Source of the DNA: Nitrospirales bacterium | Lineage (GTDB): Bacteria; Nitrospirota; Nitrospiria; Nitrospirales; UBA8639 | Assembly: GCA_013817135.1 (NCBI GenBank) | Contig: JACDDF010000047.1 | Span: forward strand, 1 to 9,473 | Reading direction: 5' to 3' | DNA: 9,473 bases | Shown: piece by piece, positions 1 through 6,378 of the stretch | Layout of the letters: each line of letters starts with the position of its first letter | Numbering within the stretch: the stretch's first letter is position 1 | Translations under genes and position numbers: made by a program | The notes under the pieces: model-generated | Seen by the model: the letters and a program-made list of their open reading frames with translations, nothing else | What the model was told of the DNA's origin: nothing | The model's database searches: none

Positions 1-90
1 GTTAACACCGTCGGAATTGATGCTCTTTTTATTGAGGGAAACAAGAAATTGGGAAAGAGATTAATGGCATTCTTATCTAAGCGGGGATAG
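1..90 (+). CDS. C-terminal end of an upstream gene, product unknown
   Basis: The first frame is open from base 1 to a TAG at 88-90 and encodes 29 residues, ending in a basic tail (key residues LGKRLMAFLSKRG). I do not recognise the family. Calling it coding rests on the uninterrupted frame, a plausible amino-acid composition, and a small hairpin 14 bases after the stop. Thirty codons can be open by chance, so this is tentative. The start and most of the gene lie outside the window. Confidence 0.4.
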   Translation, partial: VNTVGIDALFIEGNKKLGKRLMAFLSKRG

Positions 91-103
91 TGATTATTGA
101 GGG

Positions 104-121
104 ACTCGAGTTTTCTCGAGT
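104..121. other. Hairpin after the upstream partial gene
   Basis: ACTCGAG (104-110) and CTCGAGT (115-121) can form a perfect 7-bp stem closed by a TTTT loop. It sits 14 bases past the TAG at 88-90, where a terminator is expected, but no T-run follows it (the next bases are GAAACACGG), so it is not a classical intrinsic terminator. The rest of 122-364 shows no supportable gene. It contains only a 25-codon frame from 138 and antisense frames without family features. Confidence 0.3.
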
Positions 122-364
122 GAAACACGGTGAGTATATGCGCATCTGTTTACCATTAAAAGTTCCAAACGGAGATGGTGCTTCAGCCAGGGCCATGCTC
201 CAACCGGTCCGGTAGTGGGGAGGGAAAGTGTTGGGAGGTGGCTCATCCCCGAAAGGTAGGCATACAATCCTGAAGACCGGAAGCATTGAATTTTTTTGAT
301 GGTTCCGGTGACACATATCTCAGTTCGGTGTTCCCACATCTTTTTTTTAATTTGACCCCATCCG

Positions 365-1513
365 ATGCCTGAAACCCAGCCGAACGAATCTTCAGAATCC
401 GAACATGAGGATTTCCCTCCTTCTCTTTCATCCAGTTTCGAACCTGGCAACCACTCCCAATTACTCCAGGGGCCGATTAATATCCGGTCCATTGCCCTGA
501 CTGGACTGTTTCTCTATGCCTCACTCCTGGTGATGTATGTGGCGAAAGCCATCATGCTTCCTGTGTTCGTGGCTTTATTTCTGAATCTGTTGTTAGGACC
601 TCTTGTGAGAGGCTTTGAAAAACTATCCATTCCCGCGCCTCTCTCGGCGGGAGGAATTCTTCTCATTCTGATCAGTGCTCTGACCTTTGGGATTGTTCAA
701 CTGTCTACTCCGGCCTCTCTCTGGCTGAATCGTGCCCCACAAGCCTTGCAACAGGTAGAACTGAAACTTCAAAGTATCAAAAGTTCGGTCCTGGAAATGG
801 GAAAAGCGACTCAAGCTCTGGAACACATGGCGAATCTTTCGGAATCCAGGAAAGCCCAAAAAGTTGAAGTAAAAACCGATAGTTTGGGAGGCCTATTGAT
901 CGATTGGACTACGGAATTCATTTTAGGTCTGGGCTCAACCATAATCTTACTTTATTTTTTTCTTGCTTCCGGGGATTTGTTTTTGGAAAAAATCGTGAAA
1001 GTCCTTCCGCGGTTTTCGGATAAACGACGGGCAGTGGAAATTGTCCGTGGAATAGAGGGAAATATCTCCAGTTACCTTGTCACGGTGACCAGCGTGAATC
1101 TCGGCCTCGCGCTGGCGACAAGTCTGGCCATGTACCTTCTCGGCATGCCGAACCCGTTCTTATGGGGGGCCATGGCAGGGATTCTGAATTTCATTCCTTA
1201 CGTGGGAAGTATTATTGGTTTAGGAGCCGTGACCTTGGCTGCGGCCATCACATTTGAACAGATGAATATGGTAGCCTTGGTGTCTGCAACGTATTTATCT
1301 CTAACTGCCATAGAAGGAAATTTTATTACCCCATATTTGCTAGGACGAAAATTAACATTAAATCCCGTGGTGATTTTGGTGAGTGTCCTATTTTGGGGGT
1401 GGTTGTGGGGTACCATTGGGGCGCTGCTCGCTGTCCCTTTTGTGGCGTCGCTTAAAATCATATGTGATCAAATTGAGCCACTCAACTCCATTGGAGAATT
1501 TCTCGGACGATAA
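365..1513 (+). CDS. AI-2E family transporter (permease)
   Basis: A polytopic inner-membrane protein of 382 residues, within the usual size for this family. The family was named for autoinducer-2 export but also includes Na+/H+ antiporter-like members, so the substrate is not predictable. A polar N-terminal stretch (1-40) is followed by hydrophobic segments near 42-62, 63-80, 93-113 and 185-203. A soluble, partly helical stretch lies around 115-180. Further membrane segments are near 240-260, 266-296, 301-316 and 334-362. The C-terminal part carries the family-typical GNFITPYLLGRKLTLNP region (318-334). ATG at 365 is chosen because an in-frame TGA lies at 353-355 and the next in-frame Met is residue 57, inside a membrane segment. 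The start has no clear Shine-Dalgarno. The next gene begins 106 bases downstream with no terminator visible between. Confidence 0.9.
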   Translation: MPETQPNESSESEHEDFPPSLSSSFEPGNHSQLLQGPINIRSIALTGLFLYASLLVMYVAKAIMLPVFVALFLNLLLGPLVRGFEKLSIPAPLSAGGILLILISALTFGIVQLSTPASLWLNRAPQALQQVELKLQSIKSSVLEMGKATQALEHMANLSESRKAQKVEVKTDSLGGLLIDWTTEFILGLGSTIILLYFFLASGDLFLEKIVKVLPRFSDKRRAVEIVRGIEGNISSYLVTVTSVNLGLALATSLAMYLLGMPNPFLWGAMAGILNFIPYVGSIIGLGAVTLAAAITFEQMNMVALVSATYLSLTAIEGNFITPYLLGRKLTLNPVVILVSVLFWGWLWGTIGALLAVPFVASLKIICDQIEPLNSIGEFLGR

Positions 1514-1619
1514 GACAAAACTGATGGATCTCGGAAAAGCCATCTGATTGACTGTACATCGGATAAGGCTTAGGGCGCTTGGACGTTCTACCTGTTCACA
1601 TAATGAGGGGTTAGTGCTG

Positions 1620-2999
1620 ATGTCCACTTTGATAAACCATTGGCTCACGAAACTGCGATCGAGTCTCTGGCTTATACCCAGTTGTATGACCATTGCTGCC
1701 ATTTTACTCTCGCTATCGGTTCCATATCTTGACGTTGAATTTTCTCCAAAAAAACGTGAGTCTCTTTGGTGGCTGAGTAATATGGGTCCGGAGGGAGCCA
1801 TGACTCTATTGGCGACGATTGCCGGCTCCATGATCACGATTGCCGGCGTGGTGTTTTCCATTACGATTGTCGCCCTGGCTCTGGCTTCCTCACAGTTCGG
1901 ACCACGACTGTTGGGAAATTTTATGCGAGATCGAGGAAATCAGCTGGTCCTGGGAACGTTTGTGGCGACTTTCCTCTATTGCCTGTTGGTCTTACGGACC
2001 ATCCGCATAGAATCCTCAGGGGACTCTACCCCTTACTGGGGAACGTTGTTCGGTTTGATTCTAGCGATATGCAGTCTAGGAGTCCTGATTTACTTCATGC
2101 ATCATATTGCTGTTTCCATCCAGGCCCCTAATTTGATCGCGGCGGTATATGGGGAGTTGGAAGAGGTCCTGACCAGACTTTTCCCTGAGCATTTGGGAAA
2201 GGAAGAAGAGAATCGACCGAAAAATGAGAATATTCAAAAAATTATGGCCAGAATGGAACGAGAGGGAATAACAATACAGGCTGAAGTCGGTGGGTATCTC
2301 CAAGCGATTAAAGATGACTCACTGATTAAATTTGCGACTGAGCAGAATCTAATCGTTCTTCTGCATTTTCGGCCAGGCCATTTTATTATCAAGGGAGCAT
2401 CTTTAGCCAAAATAGTGGTCGAGGGACAGATCGAAGCCACGATATCCCAACGTATCAATAAGCAATTGATCTGCGGGCCCAACCGAACCCAAGAACAAGA
2501 TATTGAGTTTTCGGTGCTTCAACTTGTGGAAGTGGCCGTGCGAGCTCTCTCGCCCGGAATAAACGACCCATTTACCTGCATTCAATGTATTGACCACCTC
2601 AGTGCAATTTTATGTCAGCTTGCGCAACGAAATTTCCCTTCTCCTTATCGATATGACAGTGAAGGAATTCTTCGGGTTATTGCCCCACCTGTCACCTTCG
2701 AAGGAGTGTTAAATGCGGCATTTCATCAAATCCGACAACACGGGAAAGGAAATGTGGCGGTTATCATCTGTCTGTTGGAAGGCCTAGGTCGAATTGGCGA
2801 AACTGTGCAACGAAATGAGGACCGTGAAGCCATCCATCGTCATGTGGAAATGCTGCAACGAGGAAGCCGGGAATCCATCCGGGAAAAAAATGATTTGGAG
2901 GCCGTGGAGGATCGCTGTCGCCAGGTACTGTCCTTGTTAAGTAATGGAGAAAACCGGAGTGTTCTTTTGATGGACAAAATGTCCAAAATCCTTCCCTAA
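1620..2999 (+). CDS. DUF2254 family membrane protein
   Basis: A 459-residue predicted inner-membrane protein. Hydrophobic segments lie near 17-36, 62-90, 108-128 and 142-163, followed by a long cytosolic C-terminal domain. Family-typical stretches include GSMITIAGVVFSITIVALA (69-87), SSQFGPRLLGNFMRDRGNQL (90-109) and RALSPGINDPFTC (308-320). The family has no established biochemical role. The frame opens earlier, at a TTG at 1548, but ATG 1620 is preferred. GAGGGG at 1605-1610 is well placed for it, and the protein then begins with the family's LRSSLWLIP-like first membrane segment. It may share a transcript with the AI-2E gene upstream. The C-terminal region is rich in charged residues and probably helical. 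Confidence 0.88.
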   Translation: MSTLINHWLTKLRSSLWLIPSCMTIAAILLSLSVPYLDVEFSPKKRESLWWLSNMGPEGAMTLLATIAGSMITIAGVVFSITIVALALASSQFGPRLLGNFMRDRGNQLVLGTFVATFLYCLLVLRTIRIESSGDSTPYWGTLFGLILAICSLGVLIYFMHHIAVSIQAPNLIAAVYGELEEVLTRLFPEHLGKEEENRPKNENIQKIMARMEREGITIQAEVGGYLQAIKDDSLIKFATEQNLIVLLHFRPGHFIIKGASLAKIVVEGQIEATISQRINKQLICGPNRTQEQDIEFSVLQLVEVAVRALSPGINDPFTCIQCIDHLSAILCQLAQRNFPSPYRYDSEGILRVIAPPVTFEGVLNAAFHQIRQHGKGNVAVIICLLEGLGRIGETVQRNEDREAIHRHVEMLQRGSRESIREKNDLEAVEDRCRQVLSLLSNGENRSVLLMDKMSKILP

Positions 3000-3346
3000 C
3001 TGTGTCTTTCACTCCTGCTCCCGGGACCCTTGATTTGGTCCCTTCCAAAAAGCTGTTCGGCTCATTCGTGCGTCGATAAAAACTTTCCGGTCCACGGCAT
3101 GGTCGGTCGGTCCGGTTTAACCAATTGACTGGGGAATTCCTCGCCTGGTCACACAAATCCTTTCTTAACTGAAAACGCTCGAATTGTGGCTGCTTTTCGA
3201 CTTTTCAAGGAGGGCAATAATTATTTTGTACATTGCTTAAGGAGCCTCAAAAAGTGGTTAATGAACCTCAAATAGAAATTCACGGTGATATATCGCAATC
3301 AGGGGAATGAACATTTCTTAATAAATCTAGGCGTAGAAGGAAGATT
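3000..3346. other. 347-base intergenic region, no supported gene
   Basis: GGGACC (3023-3028) and GGTCCC (3037-3042) could form a 6-bp stem with an 8-base loop shortly after the DUF2254 stop. No T-tract follows, so it is at best a weak terminator. A near-perfect Shine-Dalgarno, AAGGAGGG (3207-3214), has no ATG behind it; the nearest TTG (3226) gives only four codons. A second AAGGAG precedes an 18-residue GTG frame (3254-3310). Either could be a leader peptide or relic, but neither is supportable. The promoter for the PRC-barrel gene presumably lies here; I could not place it with confidence. Confidence 0.5.
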
Positions 3347-4114
3347 ATGTTGAAAACGTTAATGGAAATGCGAGGCTATCAATTGCGAGCCATCGATAAA
3401 GACCTCGGTAGCGTAGACGATTTTTATTTTGACGACCGGTTGTGGCGAATCCGGTATCTGGTGGCAGATACAGGAAACTGGCTCCCCGGAAGAAATGTGC
3501 TGATTGGACAGGAAGCCCTTGAGCGGTCCGAATGGGAAGACAAGGTCTTTCCCGTGACGCTGACCTCCGCAGAAATCAACGATAGCCCGGGTATCGAAAC
3601 CGACCTGCCATTTTCGCTTCAGAAAGAAAAGGAATTACGCCAGTTTTTCAAATGGAGAGAATACTGGGATGATGATGTCTTCATCCAGCCTGCCGGGTTT
3701 ACCCCGATGGGTGTCCCTGGTGGGGAAGCTATGGAACAGTCGCTCAAGCAAGGAATGAATTCGCCTGGCAAATTGGATGGGAATCCGCATTTGCGGTCCG
3801 CCAATGAAGTGCAAGGATATTACATCGGGGCCCAGGACGGAGAGATCGGCCATGTGGACGATTTTATTGTAGAGGATACATCATGGGACATTCGATATTT
3901 AGTTGTTGATACTCAAAACTGGTTGCCCGGGAAAAAAGTTCTCATATCCCGCAAATGGGTGAGTGCTATTGATTGGAATAAACAAACCGTTCAGGTCAAC
4001 ATGAATCGGGACATGATCGAACAAAGCCCTGAGTATGACCCAAATAAGCCCATCAATAGAGAATATGAAGTCAGGATGTATGACTTTTACGGGAAGCCCC
4101 ACGATTGGGAATGA
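3347..4114 (+). CDS. Tandem PRC-barrel domain protein
   Basis: A 255-residue soluble protein with no signal peptide or membrane segment. It contains two copies of the PRC-barrel, a small beta-barrel first described in photosynthetic reaction-centre H subunit and RimM. Copy 1 spans about 11-81 and copy 2 about 158-228. They align closely: GSVDDFYFDD / GHVDDFIVED, IRYLVADTGNWLPG / IRYLVVDTQNWLPG, and end in NDSP / EQSP. A linker (82-157) rich in acidic and aromatic residues joins them. Stand-alone PRC proteins of this type are common near stress genes in environmental bacteria, but no reaction is known. ATG 3347 follows GAAGGAAG at a sensible distance. It ends 118 bases before the next gene. 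Confidence 0.85.
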   Translation: MLKTLMEMRGYQLRAIDKDLGSVDDFYFDDRLWRIRYLVADTGNWLPGRNVLIGQEALERSEWEDKVFPVTLTSAEINDSPGIETDLPFSLQKEKELRQFFKWREYWDDDVFIQPAGFTPMGVPGGEAMEQSLKQGMNSPGKLDGNPHLRSANEVQGYYIGAQDGEIGHVDDFIVEDTSWDIRYLVVDTQNWLPGKKVLISRKWVSAIDWNKQTVQVNMNRDMIEQSPEYDPNKPINREYEVRMYDFYGKPHDWE

Positions 4115-4232
4115 AAATCGTTTTATTCCCAAATCCGTATCATACCGCCAACATCCCGATTAGTTTAAAAGAGACAAATGGGAGAGGCCATTCATTATAA
4201 ATGTAATGCTTAAGACCAATGGAGGGATTCTT

Positions 4233-4841
4233 ATGTTCAAAACATTCACTGATAATCCTGTTCCCACCGCACTAGTTGGATTTGGTCTGTACTGGTTATG
4301 GAAGGACTCTTCGGATGGTTCGGAAGGTCCCGGGCAATGCTTTCGAGCCAAGTCCACTCCGGGGTCTAATCAGGAATTTGGCGGTCCTTCCGTAGAAGAT
4401 CAAGTCAAGGAGAAATTCCAAACTGCGAAGGATACGGTCCAGGAGAGCCTGACGGATTTGAAGGATCAGGCCAGTCATCAAGCCCTCAAATGGAAAGAAG
4501 AAACAACTGGACAAGCCCTCGCATGGAAGGAGGGAAGCCAGCAAAAAATAGAGGAAGGAAAGAGGTATCTCCAAAAGCAAGCGACTGCGGCAAGAGGAGA
4601 ATTTAACCACCTCGTGGATAGTAACCCTCTGGCAGTAGGTGCTGTCATGTTAGCCCTCGGTACTGCTGTGGCTGCCGCGCTGCCGGGGACCCGAAAAGAA
4701 GACCAATGGATGGGTGAGTCTCGCGACAAGATAACAGACGCAGTCAAATCCACAGTGCAAACGACGGTAGAGGATGTAAAACAGACAACAGGTAAGGTTG
4801 CGGAAAAAGTGTTACAAGAAGGAGAGCGCCAAGCACCATAA
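4233..4841 (+). CDS. DUF883/DUF3618-like stress-type helical membrane protein
   Basis: A 202-residue protein resembling DUF3618/DUF883 (ElaB-like) proteins, often stress- or stationary-phase-associated. The N-terminus has the type's short hydrophobic stretch, NPVPTALVGFGLYWLW (8-23). A long hydrophilic amphipathic helix follows (about 53-128), with an internal repeat QALKWKEE / QALAWKEG (83-90, 94-101). A C-terminal membrane segment, NPLAVGAVMLALGTAVAAAL (131-150), is followed by PGTRKEDQWMGESRD (151-165), matching the usual 'P.TR.E..LMGEARD' region. The tail (166-202) is again helical. The frame opens at ATG 4206, but ATG 4233 is preferred because GGAGG (4221-4225) precedes it and residue 1 then falls just before the conserved hydrophobic start. 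LEA-like protection or membrane/ribosome tethering is inference; no function is proven. Confidence 0.75.
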   Translation: MFKTFTDNPVPTALVGFGLYWLWKDSSDGSEGPGQCFRAKSTPGSNQEFGGPSVEDQVKEKFQTAKDTVQESLTDLKDQASHQALKWKEETTGQALAWKEGSQQKIEEGKRYLQKQATAARGEFNHLVDSNPLAVGAVMLALGTAVAAALPGTRKEDQWMGESRDKITDAVKSTVQTTVEDVKQTTGKVAEKVLQEGERQAP

Positions 4842-4886
4842 TGTACAGTCACACCATGCTCACGTAATCGTGAAGAAAGGAAGCGT

Positions 4887-5069
4887 ATGACTTCTTATGC
4901 TAAACGGATTCTGCTGCTTATGTGTTTTGCAGGGTCTTTAATTGGTGCCCTGGGATGCGAACAAGAAGGTCCGGCCGAACGAGCCGGGGAAAATGTAGAT
5001 GAATCGATGGAGAAGGCTGGGGAAAAAATGGAGCAGGCTGGCGAAAATATTCAGGATTCTGCCAACTAA
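4887..5069 (+). CDS. Small lipoprotein with AGE repeats
   Basis: A 60-residue predicted lipoprotein. The N-terminus has a basic start (K6, R7), a hydrophobic core (ILLLMCFAGSLIGAL) and a lipobox ALGC with Cys24 as the lipidated residue. The mature 37 residues are highly charged and contain AGE motifs starting at residues 33, 44 and 51 (AGENVDES, AGEKMEQ, AGENIQDS). The 11- and 7-residue spacings suit an amphipathic helix. AAAGGAA upstream supports ATG 4887. It starts 45 bases after the DUF883-like gene, so the two are probably co-transcribed, and both encode amphipathic helices near a membrane. A 5-bp hairpin (TCACG 4860-4864, CGTGA 4869-4873) lies just upstream of the ribosome site. Localisation is well supported; function is unknown. 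Confidence 0.75.
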   Translation: MTSYAKRILLLMCFAGSLIGALGCEQEGPAERAGENVDESMEKAGEKMEQAGENIQDSAN

Positions 5070-5382
5070 TTCCCCGGACAATCATATAGGGTAAAAGCGA
5101 TGGGTCGTAGAGTTGTTTTGATCTGTCGCACCCAAACAAGAAAGGTTCGCCAAATTCGAGGAGAAAATTTTAAGGGTTTTTATGAGCAGAATGTCTGATT
5201 CAAAAGGGCCGCATCAGATAATGAGGACCCGTTGCGATGAATGGATTCTTCAAATTAGTTTCCCAATTTTGGAGATTTCGACCATGTTTTGTCCATTGCA
5301 AGAGAACTCATCCCCACGTAAAAATTGAAAGAATGGTCGAAAAAAAATGTTACCTGTTATTCAAATTTGAAAAGGAGGGGTT
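5070..5382. other. Intergenic region upstream of metallothionein
   Basis: About 313 bases with no convincing gene. Two short frames exist: 32 codons from 5100 and 48 codons from 5182 to 5328. Neither has a good ribosome site or a family pattern. A longer frame from 5237 runs into the downstream genes, but up to about 5600 it is a shadow of the metallothionein. The region should contain the metallothionein promoter and any metal-responsive operator. The one candidate I can point to is the palindrome at 5360-5371. Confidence 0.5.
5360..5371. promoter_or_regulatory. 12-base palindrome abutting the metallothionein ribosome site
   Basis: TTCAAATTTGAA is a perfect palindrome lying directly before AGGAGGGG (5373-5380), the ribosome binding site of the metallothionein. 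Operators of ArsR/SmtB-type metal sensors are inverted repeats with TCAA/TTGA-like half-sites placed between promoter and start codon, so a repressor site is conceivable. A 12-base palindrome is expected by chance a couple of times in a window this size, so only the position makes it notable. No sensor gene is visible here. Confidence 0.25.
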
Positions 5383-5538
5383 ATGCCTACTGCAAATGCC
5401 AAACAATGTGCTCATCCTGCATGTTCTTGTGAGGCTTCGCCGGGAAAAGAGTTTTGTTCAGACAGCTGTCGTTCTTCCGATTCTGCCAAAGCTGGACAAT
5501 GCCAATGTGGGCATTCCTGCTGCGGTGGGAAAAAGTAG
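5383..5538 (+). CDS. Bacterial metallothionein (SmtA/BmtA-like)
   Basis: A 51-residue cytosolic metal-binding protein. Nine cysteines lie at residues 9, 14, 16, 25, 29, 40, 42, 46 and 47, with His11 and His44 as further possible ligands. The pattern CAHPACSC, FCSDSC and QCQCGHSCC matches the bacterial metallothionein family, which binds Zn, Cd or Cu in thiolate clusters. The CxxxC-containing middle (KEFCSDSCRSS) corresponds to the family's zinc-finger-like part; the usual Tyr before that Cys is Phe24 here. The start is well fixed: AGGAGGGG at 5373-5380, then ATG 5383. The gene is embedded, in another frame, in a longer open frame (5237-5812) that would mask it in automatic annotation. The likely role is buffering zinc or detoxifying cadmium. 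Identification is strong for so small a protein. Confidence 0.9.
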   Translation: MPTANAKQCAHPACSCEASPGKEFCSDSCRSSDSAKAGQCQCGHSCCGGKK

Positions 5539-5588
5539 GTGGTCGGGAACAAGAGATCAAGAAAGACAACAGCCTAGGGAGGCGAGGT

Positions 5589-5633
5589 TAGCGATAGGAG
5601 GGACTATGCTTAGCAATTGTCCAACTATCGCTA
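5589..5633 (+). promoter_or_regulatory. Inverted repeat enclosing the start codon of the secreted-protein gene
   Basis: TAGCGATAG (5589-5597) and CTATCGCTA (5625-5633) are perfect 9-base reverse complements. The 27-base loop carries most of the Shine-Dalgarno (AGGAGGG, 5596-5602) and the ATG at 5606. In mRNA this would hold the start region in a hairpin loop with the first bases of the ribosome site in the stem, which could modulate translation. It could equally be a DNA operator or chance, since 9-bp repeats at such spacing are not rare. Confidence 0.3.
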
Positions 5634-5991
5634 GAGGTCCAGGTCTATTTTATGCTTTGTTGGTGGGCATCGTATTGATGATTCCGAATTTTTCTTTGGC
5701 TAGTGATTCCGTTGGCACCCAGGCCCTCCAGAGTTCCGCTGACAATGTCGCGGGACACGACATGCAGGTACCCCGGGGACATCGGATAATACAGGAACGG
5801 TCGAGGAGGTAAACGCTAATACGGTACGGGTAAGTGAGGGAGAGGCCGGAGAGATGTCCTCTCGTTATCTCACTTTGGACTATGTCAAGGGGGAGGTTGA
5901 CAGGAGACCTGGTGACATCTTTCAGATCGAAATCAACGCACAAAATAAAGTGTTGAAATACCAAAAAGTCAAGAGAAAAATGAAAAATTAA
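5606..5991 (+). pseudogene. Secreted small beta-domain protein, frameshifted
   Basis: ATG 5606, preceded by AGGAGGG, starts a clear signal peptide: Arg10, hydrophobic core LFYALLVGIVLMI (14-26), likely cleavage after SLA (30-32). This frame then degenerates into an Arg-rich tail and stops at TAA 5810-5812. The frame displaced by -1 is open from 5743 to TAA 5989-5991 and encodes a well-formed domain with alternating strands (TGTVEEVNANTVRV, YLTLDYVKGEVD, PGDIFQIEINA, VLKYQKVK). That frame has no start of its own. Joining them needs one extra base between about 5743 and 5812, most simply in the CCCCGGGG run at 5772-5779, giving about 128 residues. It is either a real disruption or a sequencing/assembly indel. 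I do not recognise the family; the domain looks like a small periplasmic beta-barrel. Confidence 0.65.
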
Positions 5992-6116
5992 AATCCATGG
6001 TCTAAACTTTTTGAGCCTTTAAGAAGCCAAGGCCTCCCTTATAAGAAGGCGGTAAAAAACATTTCGACTCCTAAAAGTGGGAAGAACAAAAGAAGAATTA
6101 AAAAGGAGGATTCCTC

Positions 6117-6281
6117 ATGTTAAGTTGGGCCATTACGTTTTTGGTTATTGCGCTTATTGCCGGTGTTGTCGGGTTATCCGGTGTGGCTGGCACCGCAACC
6201 AATATCGCCTGGATTTTATTTGTAGTGTTTTTGATTATATTCGTGTTCAGTTTTATCACAGGGCGAAAACCCCCGGCTTAG
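6117..6281 (+). CDS. DUF1328 (YtjA-like) small membrane protein
   Basis: A 54-residue inner-membrane protein with two hydrophobic segments, about 4-21 ([18 protein letters not shown]) and 30-48 ([19 protein letters not shown]), ending in GRKPPA. This is the DUF1328/YtjA pattern: start MLSWA, a central GxxGVAG-like turn (GLSGVAGTA, 19-27), and a short basic tail. The family has no proven function. A strong ribosome site, AAAAGGAGGA (6101-6110), fixes ATG 6117. It stands alone, with 125 bases before it and 97 after it. The longer frame starting at 6077 is a shadow of it. Confidence 0.88.
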   Translation: MLSWAITFLVIALIAGVVGLSGVAGTATNIAWILFVVFLIIFVFSFITGRKPPA

Positions 6282-6378
6282 ATGTGGAGCAGGAAAATGG
6301 ATAGACCTCAATGAAATTATTAAATGAGTTTGAAACTCCAAGTGCGTATGGATTTCATCGTGAGAGGAGGCTGAGTAA

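Noticed and set aside
138..215. 25-residue ATG frame in the first intergenic region
   Set aside because: No ribosome site, no family features, chance length.
1388..1861. Minus-strand frame of 157 codons
   Set aside because: Antisense shadow of the AI-2E and DUF2254 genes, both supported by family motifs.
3023..3042. GGGACC/GGTCCC hairpin as an intrinsic terminator
   Set aside because: Only six base pairs, an eight-base loop and no T-tract after it.
3254..3310. 18-residue GTG frame after AAGGAG
   Set aside because: Too short to distinguish from chance; no leader-peptide pattern or attenuator structure seen.
5182..5328. 48-codon frame upstream of metallothionein
   Set aside because: No ribosome site of note and no family pattern.
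5768..5785. Programmed -1 frameshift in the secreted-protein gene
   Set aside because: The zero-frame codons CCC CGG are preceded by A, so there is no X-XXY-YYZ heptamer. A simple indel explains the data better.
5237..5812. A 191-codon + strand frame as one protein
   Set aside because: It overlaps the well-supported metallothionein in another frame, has no ribosome site at its start and no family features before 5606. Only its final part, from ATG 5606, is credible.
5801..5812. Tandem AGG AGG before TAA as a frameshift site
   Set aside because: Such sites favour +1 slippage, but the downstream domain lies in the -1 frame.
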